Below, piece by piece: positions 1-5,885 of a stretch of 8,659 nucleotides of DNA. Position 1 is the stretch's first letter. Each line of letters opens with the position of its first letter. Below the pieces are notes generated by a model. That model was not told where the DNA came from. It ran no database searches and saw nothing but the letters and a program-made list of their open reading frames with translations. Position numbers and translations under genes: made by a program. The stretch covers positions 1-8,659 of the forward strand of contig DGSY01000058.1 of assembly GCA_002394125.1 (NCBI GenBank), written 5' to 3'. The stretch is from Ruminococcus sp. UBA4350 (GTDB lineage: Bacteria > Bacillota > Clostridia > Oscillospirales > Ruminococcaceae).

Positions 1-62
1 CCGATGACGATCGGACCCGATCCGATGACAAGCACCTTATGAATATCACGATTCAGCGGCAT
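1..62 (-). CDS. carB: Carbamoyl-phosphate synthase large subunit, N-terminal fragment
   Basis: Only the first 20 codons are inside the window; the gene runs off the left edge. The visible peptide begins MPLNRDIHKVLVIGSGPIVI, the typical start of CarB, where the glycine-rich GSGPIVIG segment opens the first carboxyphosphate (biotin-carboxylase-like) domain. CarB makes carbamoyl phosphate from bicarbonate, ATP and the ammonia delivered by CarA, for pyrimidines and arginine. The ATG at 60-62 lies inside the last codons of carA, giving a 10-nt overlap, and is preceded by a strong GGAGGTG site. The two subunits are therefore probably translationally coupled. The identification is secure although the fragment is short. 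Confidence 0.93.
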   Translation of the reverse strand, partial: MPLNRDIHKVLVIGSGPIVI

Positions 63-1147
63 TTCCGCACCTCCATCATCTGCACAAATTCATCAAAAAT
101 GAACGCGGTATCCTGCGGGCCGGCGCAGGCCTCCGGATGAAACTGCACCGAGATCGCCGGAAAATTCCGGTAGCGGAGTCCCTCGCAGGTGTTGTCATTG
201 AGGTTGATATAGAGCAGATCCGCTGTCTCGCGGCAATGCGGATCATTTGTATTATATTGCACTTGATAACCGTGATTCTGCGTCGTGACCGCCATGCGCT
301 TCGTTTCCGAATTCAGCACCGGCTGATTCGCACCGCGGTGTCCGAATTTCAGCTTTGCGGTCGGGATGCCGTTCGCAAGTGCCAGCAGCTGATGACCGAG
401 ACAGATCGCCATGACCGGAATGCCGAGCGTGATGATCTTTTTCAGCTCTGCGATGATCTCCGGATTGTCTGCCGGATCGCCCGCGCCGTTGGAGAGCATG
501 ATGCCGTCCGGATGCAGATTCGCAATATCCTCACATTTCGTATATGCCGGCACAACCGTAACGCGGCAGCCGCGCGCTGCAAGTGACCTTGCGATATTTG
601 CCTTCGCACCGAAATCCAGCAGCACCACATGATATTCTGCATTCGCATTGCCGAGCGAATATGCCTTTGCACAGGTCGTATGCTTCACGGCATCCGTGAC
701 ACGATATTCGCGTATCTGCGAAATATCCGCCTGCTCCGGCGTATCGCAGATCATTCCGTTCATCGTGCCGTGATCGCGCAGCACTCTGGTCAGCATCCGT
801 GTATCCACACCCGTGAGAACGGGAATATCCTGCTCCGTCAGCCAGTCCGCAAGCTGTCCCCCGCTCCGGAAATTTGAAGGATCCGTGCAGATCTCCGAAG
901 CAATATAGGCCGATAAATATGCCCTGCCGGATTCAAAATCTTCGGGGATCACGCCGTAGTTTCCGATCAGCGGAAAGGTCTGCACGACCGCCTGCCCGTA
1001 ATAGCTCGGATCGGTCAGCGTCTCCAGATACCCGTTCATGCCGGTCGCAAAGACGATCTCGGCCGTGACATTCCGCCCTGCGCCGAGCCGTTTCCCGCGG
1101 AATACCATGCCGTTTTCCAATACAAGACAGCCCTCATTTGCATCCAT
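53..1147 (-). CDS. carA: Carbamoyl-phosphate synthase small (glutaminase) subunit
   Basis: CarA hydrolyses glutamine and channels ammonia to CarB for carbamoyl phosphate synthesis. The 364-residue protein has normal family length. Residues 1-150 form the CarA-specific N-terminal domain, with FATGMNGYLETLTDPSYYGQ and the GVDTRMLTRVLRDHG segment near 113-127. From about 172 it is a class I glutamine amidotransferase: LSNGAGDP (218-225), the nucleophile Cys249 in AICLGHQ, FGHRGANQPV (268-277), and His337/Glu339 in VQFHPEA. The triad is complete, so it should be active. The ATG is preceded by GAGGAA (1155-1160), 8 nt upstream. It overlaps carB by 10 nt and follows glnN by 80 nt without a clear terminator, so read-through from the glnN promoter is plausible. 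Feedback by UMP or arginine would act elsewhere and cannot be seen here. Confidence 0.97.
   Translation of the reverse strand: MDANEGCLVLENGMVFRGKRLGAGRNVTAEIVFATGMNGYLETLTDPSYYGQAVVQTFPLIGNYGVIPEDFESGRAYLSAYIASEICTDPSNFRSGGQLADWLTEQDIPVLTGVDTRMLTRVLRDHGTMNGMICDTPEQADISQIREYRVTDAVKHTTCAKAYSLGNANAEYHVVLLDFGAKANIARSLAARGCRVTVVPAYTKCEDIANLHPDGIMLSNGAGDPADNPEIIAELKKIITLGIPVMAICLGHQLLALANGIPTAKLKFGHRGANQPVLNSETKRMAVTTQNHGYQVQYNTNDPHCRETADLLYINLNDNTCEGLRYRNFPAISVQFHPEACAGPQDTAFIFDEFVQMMEVRKCR
68..74 (-). promoter_or_regulatory. Ribosome binding site of carB inside carA
   Basis: On the minus strand GGAGGTG lies 7 nt before the carB ATG (60-62), inside the carA reading frame. It is the strongest Shine-Dalgarno match seen in the window. 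It fixes the carB start and supports efficient initiation of the large subunit from the shared carAB message. Confidence 0.8.
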
Positions 1148-1182
1148 GTTTCATTTCCTCACTTCCGATATTTACACGGCAA

Positions 1183-1209
1183 GCCGCACTGCTTTTTTTG
1201 CAATGCGGC
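1183..1209 (-). other. Intercistronic stem-loop between glnN and carA
   Basis: In the RNA sense, arm GCCGCATTGC (1200-1209) pairs with GCAGTGCGGC (1183-1192) over 10 bp with one U-G wobble, around an all-A loop of seven bases (1193-1199). No T tract follows the hairpin in the direction of transcription, so it is not a classical intrinsic terminator. It could instead be an mRNA processing or stability element that separates glnN and carAB expression. The rest of this 80-nt gap holds only the carA ribosome binding site. Confidence 0.55.
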
Positions 1210-1227
1210 ACCGCAATATGATTATAA

Positions 1228-3297
1228 TTACACACTGTAAAGCAGGTCTGCATAGGTCGGGAAGGGCTGATATTTCTTTGCGGTCAGCGGTTCAAGCTGG
1301 TCGGCAGCGGCGCGCAGCTCGTTCATTGCGGGGATGATCGTGTCGCGGCAGTAGTAAGACGGATGCTCGTTGTCATAAAGCCCGATCATCACATTCTCAA
1401 GTGCTTCGGTCTTGGCCGTGATCTCATCGGTCAGCGCACTCACGCGGCGCAGCAGATCGGTTTCGGCCAGTCCCTGCACACCGAGCTCCTTTTTCTTCAT
1501 CGCATAATCTGCGAGCGCTTCGCCGTAGCGGAAGCCCGCCGGAATGATCTGCGTCCGCGCCATGTCGATCATCGTATTCGCCTCGATCACAATGAGCTTC
1601 GTGTAATTATCAAGGAGAATGTCCTTGCGGGAAACGACCTCGCTGTGATTGTAAACGCCGAACCGCTTGAACAGCGCAACATTCTTTTCCGTCGCAAATG
1701 CGTGCATCGCATCGGCGGTTGTGCGGAGATTGAGCAGGCCGCGGCGCTCTGCCTCTGCGACCCATTCCTGCGAATAATTGTTGCCGTTGAAGATGATGCG
1801 GCCGTGTGCCTTCAGCGTATCTGCGAGGATTTTCTGCACTGCCTTTGCAATGTCATCCGCGCCCTCCAGCTGCTCCGCAAAATTGCAGAGCGCTTCTGCA
1901 AAGATTGTATTCAGCGCAATATTTGTATCAGCGATCGAGTTCTCCGAGCCGAGCATACGGAATTCAAACTTGTTGCCGGTGAACGCCATCGGCGAGGTGC
2001 GGTTGCGGTCGGAGGTATCCTTTTTGAAATCAGGGAGGACATGAACGCCGGTCGTCAGCATTTCGCGGTGCTTCTGCTCATCGCGTCCCTCCGCGGCGGC
2101 CTCAAGCTGGAGCTGGAGATCATCGCCGAGATAGACCGAAACGATCGCGGGCGGCGCTTCATTCGCGCCGAGACGGTGATCGTTGCCGGCGGACGCGACC
2201 GACATTCTCAGCAGATCCTGATGCTCATCGACGGCTGCGACGACTGCCGCGACCATCAGCAGGAACAGTCTCTTTCGCTCCGGCGTTTTGCCCGGCGCAA
2301 AGAGGTTGATGCCGGTATCGGTCGAGAGCGACCAGTTATTGTGCTTGCCGCTGCCGTTGACGCCTGCAAACGGCTTTTCGTGCAGAAGGCACATCAGACC
2401 GTGCCGCTCCGCGACCTTCTTCATGATCTCCATTGTGAGCTGATTGTGGTCGCAGGCGAGGTTCATTGTAGTGTAAACCGGCGCAAGCTCATGCTGTGCG
2501 GGAGCGACCTCGTTATGCTCGGTTTTTGCGTAGATGCCGAGCTTCCAGAGCTCCTCGTTCAGATCCTTCATGAACGCCTGCACACGCGGCCGGATCACGC
2601 CGAAATAGTGATCCTCCATCTCCTGCCCCTTCGGTGCCTTTGCGCCGAACAGCGTTCTGCCGGTGAAGATGATATCCTTGCGCTGCTTTGCCATTTCGCG
2701 GTCGATGAGGAAATATTCCTGCTCCGGGCCGACCGTTCCGCTGACGCGCTGCACATCGTCAAATCCAAGCAGATGCAGCACCTTGACGGCCTGCTCGCTG
2801 ACGGCTTCCATCGAGCGCAGCAGCGGCGTTTTCTTGTCGAGTGCTTCGCCGCTGTAGGAATAAAATGCGGTCGGGATGCACAGGCTGTTTTCCTTGATGA
2901 ATGCATAGGAGGTCGGGTCCCATGCCGTATAGCCGCGGGCTTCAAAGGTTGCGCGGAGACCGCCCGACGGGAACGAGGATGCATCCGGTTCACCCTTGAT
3001 GAGCTCCTTGCCGGAGAATTCGAGAATCGCGCCGCCGTTTCCGTCCGGAGAGAGGAAGCTGTCGTGCTTTTCAGCGGTAATGCCGGTCATCGGCTGGAAC
3101 CAGTGCGTGTAATGCGTTGCGCCGTTCTCCACAGCCCATTCGCGCATCGCGCTTGCGACCACATCCGCAACGGTCGGGTCAATATCCTTGCCGTTTGCAA
3201 TGGTCTCGTGCAGGGACTTGTAGACCGCCTTCGGCAGGCGCTCCTGCATCACGGCGTCATTGAACACAAGGCTTCCGAATACATCAGTCGGTTTCAT
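1228..3297 (-). CDS. glnN: Type III glutamine synthetase (GSIII)
   Basis: Catalyses ATP-dependent condensation of ammonium and glutamate to glutamine. The 689-residue length and the N-terminal block starting [17 protein letters not shown] are typical of the GSIII (GlnN) family known from Bacteroides and Ruminococcus; type I enzymes have about 440 residues. Landmarks in order: WFQPMTG (66-72), the metal-site strand [11 protein letters not shown] (190-200, Glu192 and Glu194), [16 protein letters not shown] (258-273), the ATP/glutamate loop [20 protein letters not shown] (306-325, His319), and [13 protein letters not shown] (447-459). The C-terminal helical extension of GSIII follows. All recognisable active-site blocks are intact, so this is the likely true assimilatory enzyme of the locus. 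The ATG at 3295-3297 has AAAGGA (3307-3312) upstream. It has its own promoter and a long structured leader with a terminator, described separately. Confidence 0.97.
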   Translation of the reverse strand: MKPTDVFGSLVFNDAVMQERLPKAVYKSLHETIANGKDIDPTVADVVASAMREWAVENGATHYTHWFQPMTGITAEKHDSFLSPDGNGGAILEFSGKELIKGEPDASSFPSGGLRATFEARGYTAWDPTSYAFIKENSLCIPTAFYSYSGEALDKKTPLLRSMEAVSEQAVKVLHLLGFDDVQRVSGTVGPEQEYFLIDREMAKQRKDIIFTGRTLFGAKAPKGQEMEDHYFGVIRPRVQAFMKDLNEELWKLGIYAKTEHNEVAPAQHELAPVYTTMNLACDHNQLTMEIMKKVAERHGLMCLLHEKPFAGVNGSGKHNNWSLSTDTGINLFAPGKTPERKRLFLLMVAAVVAAVDEHQDLLRMSVASAGNDHRLGANEAPPAIVSVYLGDDLQLQLEAAAEGRDEQKHREMLTTGVHVLPDFKKDTSDRNRTSPMAFTGNKFEFRMLGSENSIADTNIALNTIFAEALCNFAEQLEGADDIAKAVQKILADTLKAHGRIIFNGNNYSQEWVAEAERRGLLNLRTTADAMHAFATEKNVALFKRFGVYNHSEVVSRKDILLDNYTKLIVIEANTMIDMARTQIIPAGFRYGEALADYAMKKKELGVQGLAETDLLRRVSALTDEITAKTEALENVMIGLYDNEHPSYYCRDTIIPAMNELRAAADQLEPLTAKKYQPFPTYADLLYSV

Positions 3298-3329
3298 AAT
3301 CTTTCATCCTTTCTGTATTTTGCATCCGT

Positions 3330-3369
3330 CCGGACTGCCGCCGTGTGTGCGGTTGAAGCGGCAATCCGG
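3330..3369 (-). other. Strong 12-bp hairpin in the glnN leader
   Basis: In the RNA sense, CCGGATTGCCGC (3358-3369) pairs with GCGGCAGTCCGG (3330-3341) over 12 bp with one U-G wobble. The 16-nt loop (3342-3357) may close further through CCG/CGG around CACACA. It lies between the leader terminator and the glnN ribosome binding site. No T tract follows, so it is not a terminator. Possible roles are 5' mRNA protection, spacing of the ribosome binding site, or a second control element. It matches no riboswitch that I recognise. Confidence 0.6.
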
Positions 3370-3374
3370 CAGAT

Positions 3375-3432
3375 AAACAAAAAACAGCAACGGCACTTCG
3401 GGAATCTCCCGAAACAGCGCCGTTGCTGTTTT
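3375..3432 (-). terminator. Leader intrinsic terminator (attenuator) upstream of glnN
   Basis: In the RNA sense, AAAACAGCAACGGC (3419-3432) pairs perfectly with GCCGTTGCTGTTTT (3381-3394), a 14-bp stem. It is capped by an inner stem TTCGGG/CCCGAA (3408-3413 with 3397-3402) around loop AGATT. Six T, one G and three T follow (3375-3384). This is a textbook intrinsic terminator. It lies downstream of the glnN promoter, with its first base about 5 nt after the predicted transcription start, so it must be overcome for glnN to be expressed. It would also end read-through from the upstream ANTAR gene, where no other terminator is visible. A default product of roughly 60 nt is expected. Confidence 0.88.
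3412..3431 (-). promoter_or_regulatory. Candidate ANTAR-binding hexaloop antiterminator
   Basis: In the RNA sense, AAACAGC (3425-3431) pairs with GCTGTTT (3412-3418) over 7 bp, leaving the six-base loop AACGGC (3419-3424). Loop position 1 is A and position 4 is G, the pattern known for RNA targets of ANTAR proteins such as EutV. The 5' arm and the loop are the same bases that form the 5' arm of the leader terminator, so the two folds exclude each other. An ANTAR gene lies about 90 nt upstream. Known targets have two such hexaloops. Only one canonical loop is seen here; the adjacent stem TTCGGG/CCCGAA has a five-base loop. The pairing is directly visible; its binding by the regulator is inference. 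Confidence 0.6.
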
Positions 3433-3441
3433 CTGTATCAC

Positions 3442-3470
3442 ATCATAGCATATTTTTCCGCATTTGTCAA
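3442..3470 (-). promoter_or_regulatory. Sigma-A type promoter of glnN
   Basis: The minus strand carries TTGACA (3465-3470), exactly 17 nt of spacer, then TATGAT (3442-3447). TGC directly before the -10 gives an extended -10. Transcription should start near 3436, leaving a leader of about 140 nt before the glnN ATG. The promoter is nearly consensus and thus strong, which fits control by an attenuator placed just downstream. Confidence 0.88.
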
Positions 3471-3480
3471 TCACCTGACA
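3465..3480. promoter_or_regulatory. Possible operator overlapping the glnN -35 (GlnR/TnrA-like half sites)
   Basis: TGTCA and TGACA are perfect inverted half sites separated by six bases, and the second half lies within the -35 TTGACA. The known GlnR/TnrA box is TGTNA-N7-TNACA. Both half sites match but the spacer is one base short. It could be a nitrogen-regulator operator or a coincidence helped by the -35 sequence. No GlnR/TnrA gene lies in the window. Confidence 0.3.
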
Positions 3481-3517
3481 GAAATTTCACAAAGTTTTAC
3501 AATCTGCCCATGAATCC

Positions 3518-4108
3518 TCAATGATTCTCATAGGTTTTTAGGATATTTTCCGCAGCCGTCCGTTTGGAAATGCGCTGATTCATCGCCTGCTGCTCGATAT
3601 ATTTATGCGCCTGCTCCTCGGTCATGCCGAGATACTGAATGAGCGCATATTTCGCACGGTTGACGATTCGCAGGTCGATCAGCTTGATCTGCAAACGCTG
3701 ATTCTCCTGCGAGACGATCTGAAGTCTTGCATATGCCGAGGCCGCATCGTAGAGTGCCTGATGAAACGCCGTGTGCGGAAACGGCCGTCCGAGGACAAAA
3801 ATGCCCGTCGGCTCCAGCGACTGCCGGAATTCCGTTTCCTGCTCATTCTTCACCACGGCAATGACCGATGATGTCGTATTCTCCGCGAGATCGCTTGCAA
3901 GCTCTGTGCCGCATTCGTCCGCGAGCGGGATGTTGATGATGACGACCGCACAGCGATTGCCCATCATTTTTTGGCGTGCTTCCGTACAGGAGACCGCACC
4001 GCCGGAGACCGTGAAGTCGCCGTCCGGCAGATTGTCCCGTACATAGCGGTGAAAATTCTCGTTCGAGGAAATGACGAAAACCTCTTTCTGCTCAAAGCGC
4101 GTCAGCAT
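3518..4108 (-). CDS. ANTAR-domain RNA-binding antiterminator with degenerate receiver
   Basis: The 196-residue protein has an N-terminal receiver-like domain (about 9-123), a helical linker (about 127-148) and a C-terminal ANTAR domain (about 138-190). The ANTAR part shows NRAKYALIQYLGMTEEQAHKYI, then AMNQRISKRTAAENIL, as in AmiR, NasT and EutV, which bind hexaloop RNA and prevent transcription termination. The receiver lacks the phosphorylation machinery: the usual Asp is Asn59 (IINIPLADECG), the acidic pair is absent (ISSNEN), and the conserved Lys is Arg108 (GRPF). Phosphorelay control is therefore unlikely. I chose the ATG at 4106-4108. It begins 7 nt after the preceding stop, with GGAG overlapping that stop 10 nt upstream. 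The longer frame needs a TTG at 4133-4135 with no good binding site. The likely target is the glnN leader. Confidence 0.9.
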   Translation of the reverse strand: MLTRFEQKEVFVISSNENFHRYVRDNLPDGDFTVSGGAVSCTEARQKMMGNRCAVVIINIPLADECGTELASDLAENTTSSVIAVVKNEQETEFRQSLEPTGIFVLGRPFPHTAFHQALYDAASAYARLQIVSQENQRLQIKLIDLRIVNRAKYALIQYLGMTEEQAHKYIEQQAMNQRISKRTAAENILKTYENH

Positions 4109-4115
4109 GGCTCTG

Positions 4116-5342
4116 TCACTCCGTATAAGCCGCAAACAGATGTGCCGGCAGGGATTCCCGCATGAATGCGCTCTCCGCCATCATTTTCCGCGCAGCTGCG
4201 AGATTTTCCGGCAGCGCTGCATATTGCGCAGCGACCTCTGCGGGCGCATCCAGCAGATTGACATTGCAGGACGGCGGCGGCGTCAGGCCGCGGAGAATGC
4301 CGTCAAGTCCCGCCCGCATGACCAGTGCAAATGCGAGATACGGATTGCAGGATGCATCGGGCGAGCGCAGCTCCATGCGCTGATGCGAGATATCTGCTGC
4401 GGGAATGCGGATGAGCTGCGAGCGGTTGCTCGGCGACCACGAAACACGGTTCGGCGCTTTGTCCCTGCCGAGCCGCGCATAGGAGCCTTCCAGCGGATTC
4501 AGCACCGCCGTCATCTCCGGCGTATGCGCCAGAACGCCCGCCATAAACGACTGAAACAGCGACTCATTCACATCTGCGCGGATGTCTGCCTTTGCGATCG
4601 AGCAGTTGATATGGAATCCGTTTCCGGCTTCGTTTTCGATCGGCTTCGGCGCGAACGATGCCCAGAGCCCGTTCCGTGCAGCGACCGTGCTGACGACCTG
4701 CTTGAACGTCACGACATGATCCGCAGCGCTGCGCGCACTGCTGTACCGGAAATCAATTTCATTCTGTCCGGGGCCCTGTTCATGATGCGAGCGCTCCGGC
4801 TGGATGCCCATTGTTTCAAGCGTCTGACAGATCTCCCTGCGGACATTCTCGCCGCAGTCCGCCGGCGCGATATCGAAATAGCCTGCGCGGTCAAGCGGGG
4901 TATCCGTAGGATTGCCGTGCTCGTCGAGCTTGAACAGATAGAATTCGCATTCCGCGCCGATATCGCAGCGCAGACCGTGCGCCGCGAGCAGCCGTTCGGT
5001 ATCGGCAAGATAGCGGCGGCAGTCCGCAGAAAACGGCGTGCCGTCCGGATTGCGGATCTCACAGAAAAAACGCGCAACACCGCCGCGGGAGGGTCTCCAC
5101 GGCAGCAGCGTCATCGTTGCCGGATCGGGGAACAGAAAGAGATCGGAGTGCGAGGGATCACGGAAGCCGTCGATCGAGGACGCATCGAACGCAATGCCCT
5201 GCGTAAAGGCGCGTTCGATTTCAGATGCCTGCACTGAGATATTTTTCTGCACACCGAATACATCGCAGAATGCAAGCCGCACAAATTTGATATCGCTGCT
5301 TTCGATCAGCTCGGCGGCTTCGCGCTGCGAAACACTCATCAT
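4116..5342 (-). CDS. glnA: Divergent type I glutamine synthetase family protein
   Basis: A 408-residue member of the GSI family, which makes glutamine from glutamate, ammonium and ATP; it is slightly shorter than usual. Seen in order: FDASSIDGF (52-60), the metal ligands in GAECEFYLF (Glu131, Glu133), HHEQGPGQNEIDF (Glu188, Glu195), GNGFHINCS (His244), NRSQLIRIP (Arg307, Arg312), and MELRSPDASCNPYLAFA (Glu324, Arg326). Metal, nucleotide and glutamate residues are thus kept. The flap, normally G-Y-E-A-P, reads R-D-K-A-P: Lys295 (4458-4460) replaces the Glu that takes the proton from ammonium in known GSI enzymes. No adenylylation-tyrosine segment is recognisable. It may be a poor synthetase, ligate another amine, or act as a sensor. 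Start: ATG 5340-5342 with AAGGA 9 nt upstream; an ATG follows immediately. It lies 13 nt after the small ORF and 7 nt before the ANTAR gene. Confidence 0.88.
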   Translation of the reverse strand: MMSVSQREAAELIESSDIKFVRLAFCDVFGVQKNISVQASEIERAFTQGIAFDASSIDGFRDPSHSDLFLFPDPATMTLLPWRPSRGGVARFFCEIRNPDGTPFSADCRRYLADTERLLAAHGLRCDIGAECEFYLFKLDEHGNPTDTPLDRAGYFDIAPADCGENVRREICQTLETMGIQPERSHHEQGPGQNEIDFRYSSARSAADHVVTFKQVVSTVAARNGLWASFAPKPIENEAGNGFHINCSIAKADIRADVNESLFQSFMAGVLAHTPEMTAVLNPLEGSYARLGRDKAPNRVSWSPSNRSQLIRIPAADISHQRMELRSPDASCNPYLAFALVMRAGLDGILRGLTPPPSCNVNLLDAPAEVAAQYAALPENLAAARKMMAESAFMRESLPAHLFAAYTE

Positions 5343-5355
5343 AAAATCACATCCT

Positions 5356-5796
5356 TTATTTTGGAGCCTTCGGACTGTATTTTTCCGAAAGCGCATTCAG
5401 GTATTCTATGCAATAGCTGCCGCTTGCCGGTTTATAGAAAAACATACTGTCTCTTGCCCGGTCGCTGCCAATGACAGAAAACGTCCTGACGAGACTGTCG
5501 CCCTTAAAAATATGGAGCTGATAGACCCAGCCCATTCTGCCGAACGAGATGCCGGCCCGCTTTGCTTTGCACTGATACAGATTTTCTGCGACACGAAGCG
5601 TCTCCTCCGCATCGAGCGTCACAGTTCCCGCGCCCGGAAAACCCGTCGCCGTGATCCGGGTGATCTCCTCCGGCTCACATCCGCGCAGCGGACGAACGGG
5701 GATCAGCCACCATACCGTGACCGCAGTCAGAAGCAGCAGGATCACGGCTGCCGTGCGGATCAGCTTTTTCTGTTTCAATGCTTTGAGATCAGCCAT
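5356..5796 (-). CDS. Small membrane-anchored extracytoplasmic protein, function unknown
   Basis: A 146-residue protein that I cannot assign to a named family. Residues 1-14 are Lys/Arg-rich, followed by one hydrophobic segment (about 15-33, AAVILLLLTAVTVWWLIPV). This predicts a single anchor with the remaining 110 residues outside. The outer part alternates beta-like stretches: TRITATGFPGAGTVTLDAEE, then GWVYQLHIFKGDSLVRTFSV, and a Ser/Tyr-rich end (MFFYKPASGSYCIEYLNAL). Cys40 and Cys76 are the first cysteines after the anchor; there is no lipobox. The ATG has AAGGA 8 nt upstream. It is the first gene after the internal promoter and precedes the GSI-like gene by 13 nt, so the two are co-transcribed. 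A link to nitrogen status is only a guess from position. Confidence 0.75.
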   Translation of the reverse strand: MADLKALKQKKLIRTAAVILLLLTAVTVWWLIPVRPLRGCEPEEITRITATGFPGAGTVTLDAEETLRVAENLYQCKAKRAGISFGRMGWVYQLHIFKGDSLVRTFSVIGSDRARDSMFFYKPASGSYCIEYLNALSEKYSPKAPK

Positions 5797-5856
5797 ATAA
5801 ACAATCCTTTTCTCCGGTATGAACAGGCAGACGCGGGTTCATCCCTTATTTTGCTT

Positions 5857-5885
5857 ATCATACCATACAGGACTGTTTTTGTCAA
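5857..5885 (-). promoter_or_regulatory. Sigma-A type promoter of the small ORF/GSI/ANTAR unit
   Basis: On the minus strand TTGACA (5880-5885), a 17-nt spacer and TATGAT (5857-5862), again with an extended -10 (TGG before the -10). The -35 hexamer contains the purF stop codon (5882-5884). The predicted start is near 5850, giving an untranslated leader of about 55 nt. No terminator hairpin is seen between purF and this promoter or in the leader. The unit can therefore also receive read-through from pyrG-purF. Confidence 0.87.

Noticed and set aside
1221..1226. TATAAT on the minus strand just after the glnN stop, as a carA promoter
   Set aside because: No acceptable -35 exists 16-18 nt upstream (AGACCT at 17 nt). 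A weak promoter cannot be excluded, but the sequence alone does not support it.
3403..3407. Loop AGATT of the inner terminator stem as the second ANTAR hexaloop
   Set aside because: It has five bases, no G at position 4, and no register gives a six-base A1/G4 loop. It is also compatible with the terminator rather than competing with it.
1363..3513. A 716-codon open frame on the plus strand, opposite glnN
   Set aside because: It lies antisense to a full set of conserved GSIII motifs, is Arg/Cys/His-rich without domain-like blocks, and similar long open frames occur opposite glnA (4071-5237) and purF (5819-7207). This is explained by codon use that rarely places stops on the opposite strand.
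4109..4135. A longer start for the ANTAR gene
   Set aside because: The codon is TTG, lies inside the GSI-like gene and has no binding site, whereas the ATG at 4106-4108 has GGAG at the preceding stop.
5343..5396. An 18-residue N-terminal extension of the GSI-like protein (MRFRKNTVRRLQNKG...)
   Set aside because: It overlaps the end of the small ORF, resembles no GS N-terminus, and a good ribosome binding site precedes the ATG at 5340-5342.
5677..5688. Possible lipobox L-R-G-C in the small membrane protein
   Set aside because: Arg at -2 does not fit the lipobox, and the Cys lies several residues beyond the hydrophobic segment. A plain signal anchor is more likely.
5789..5842. A 17-codon leader peptide in front of the small membrane protein
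   Set aside because: Its ATG is only one base from the AAGG, too close for initiation. There is no run of regulatory codons and no attenuator hairpin behind it.
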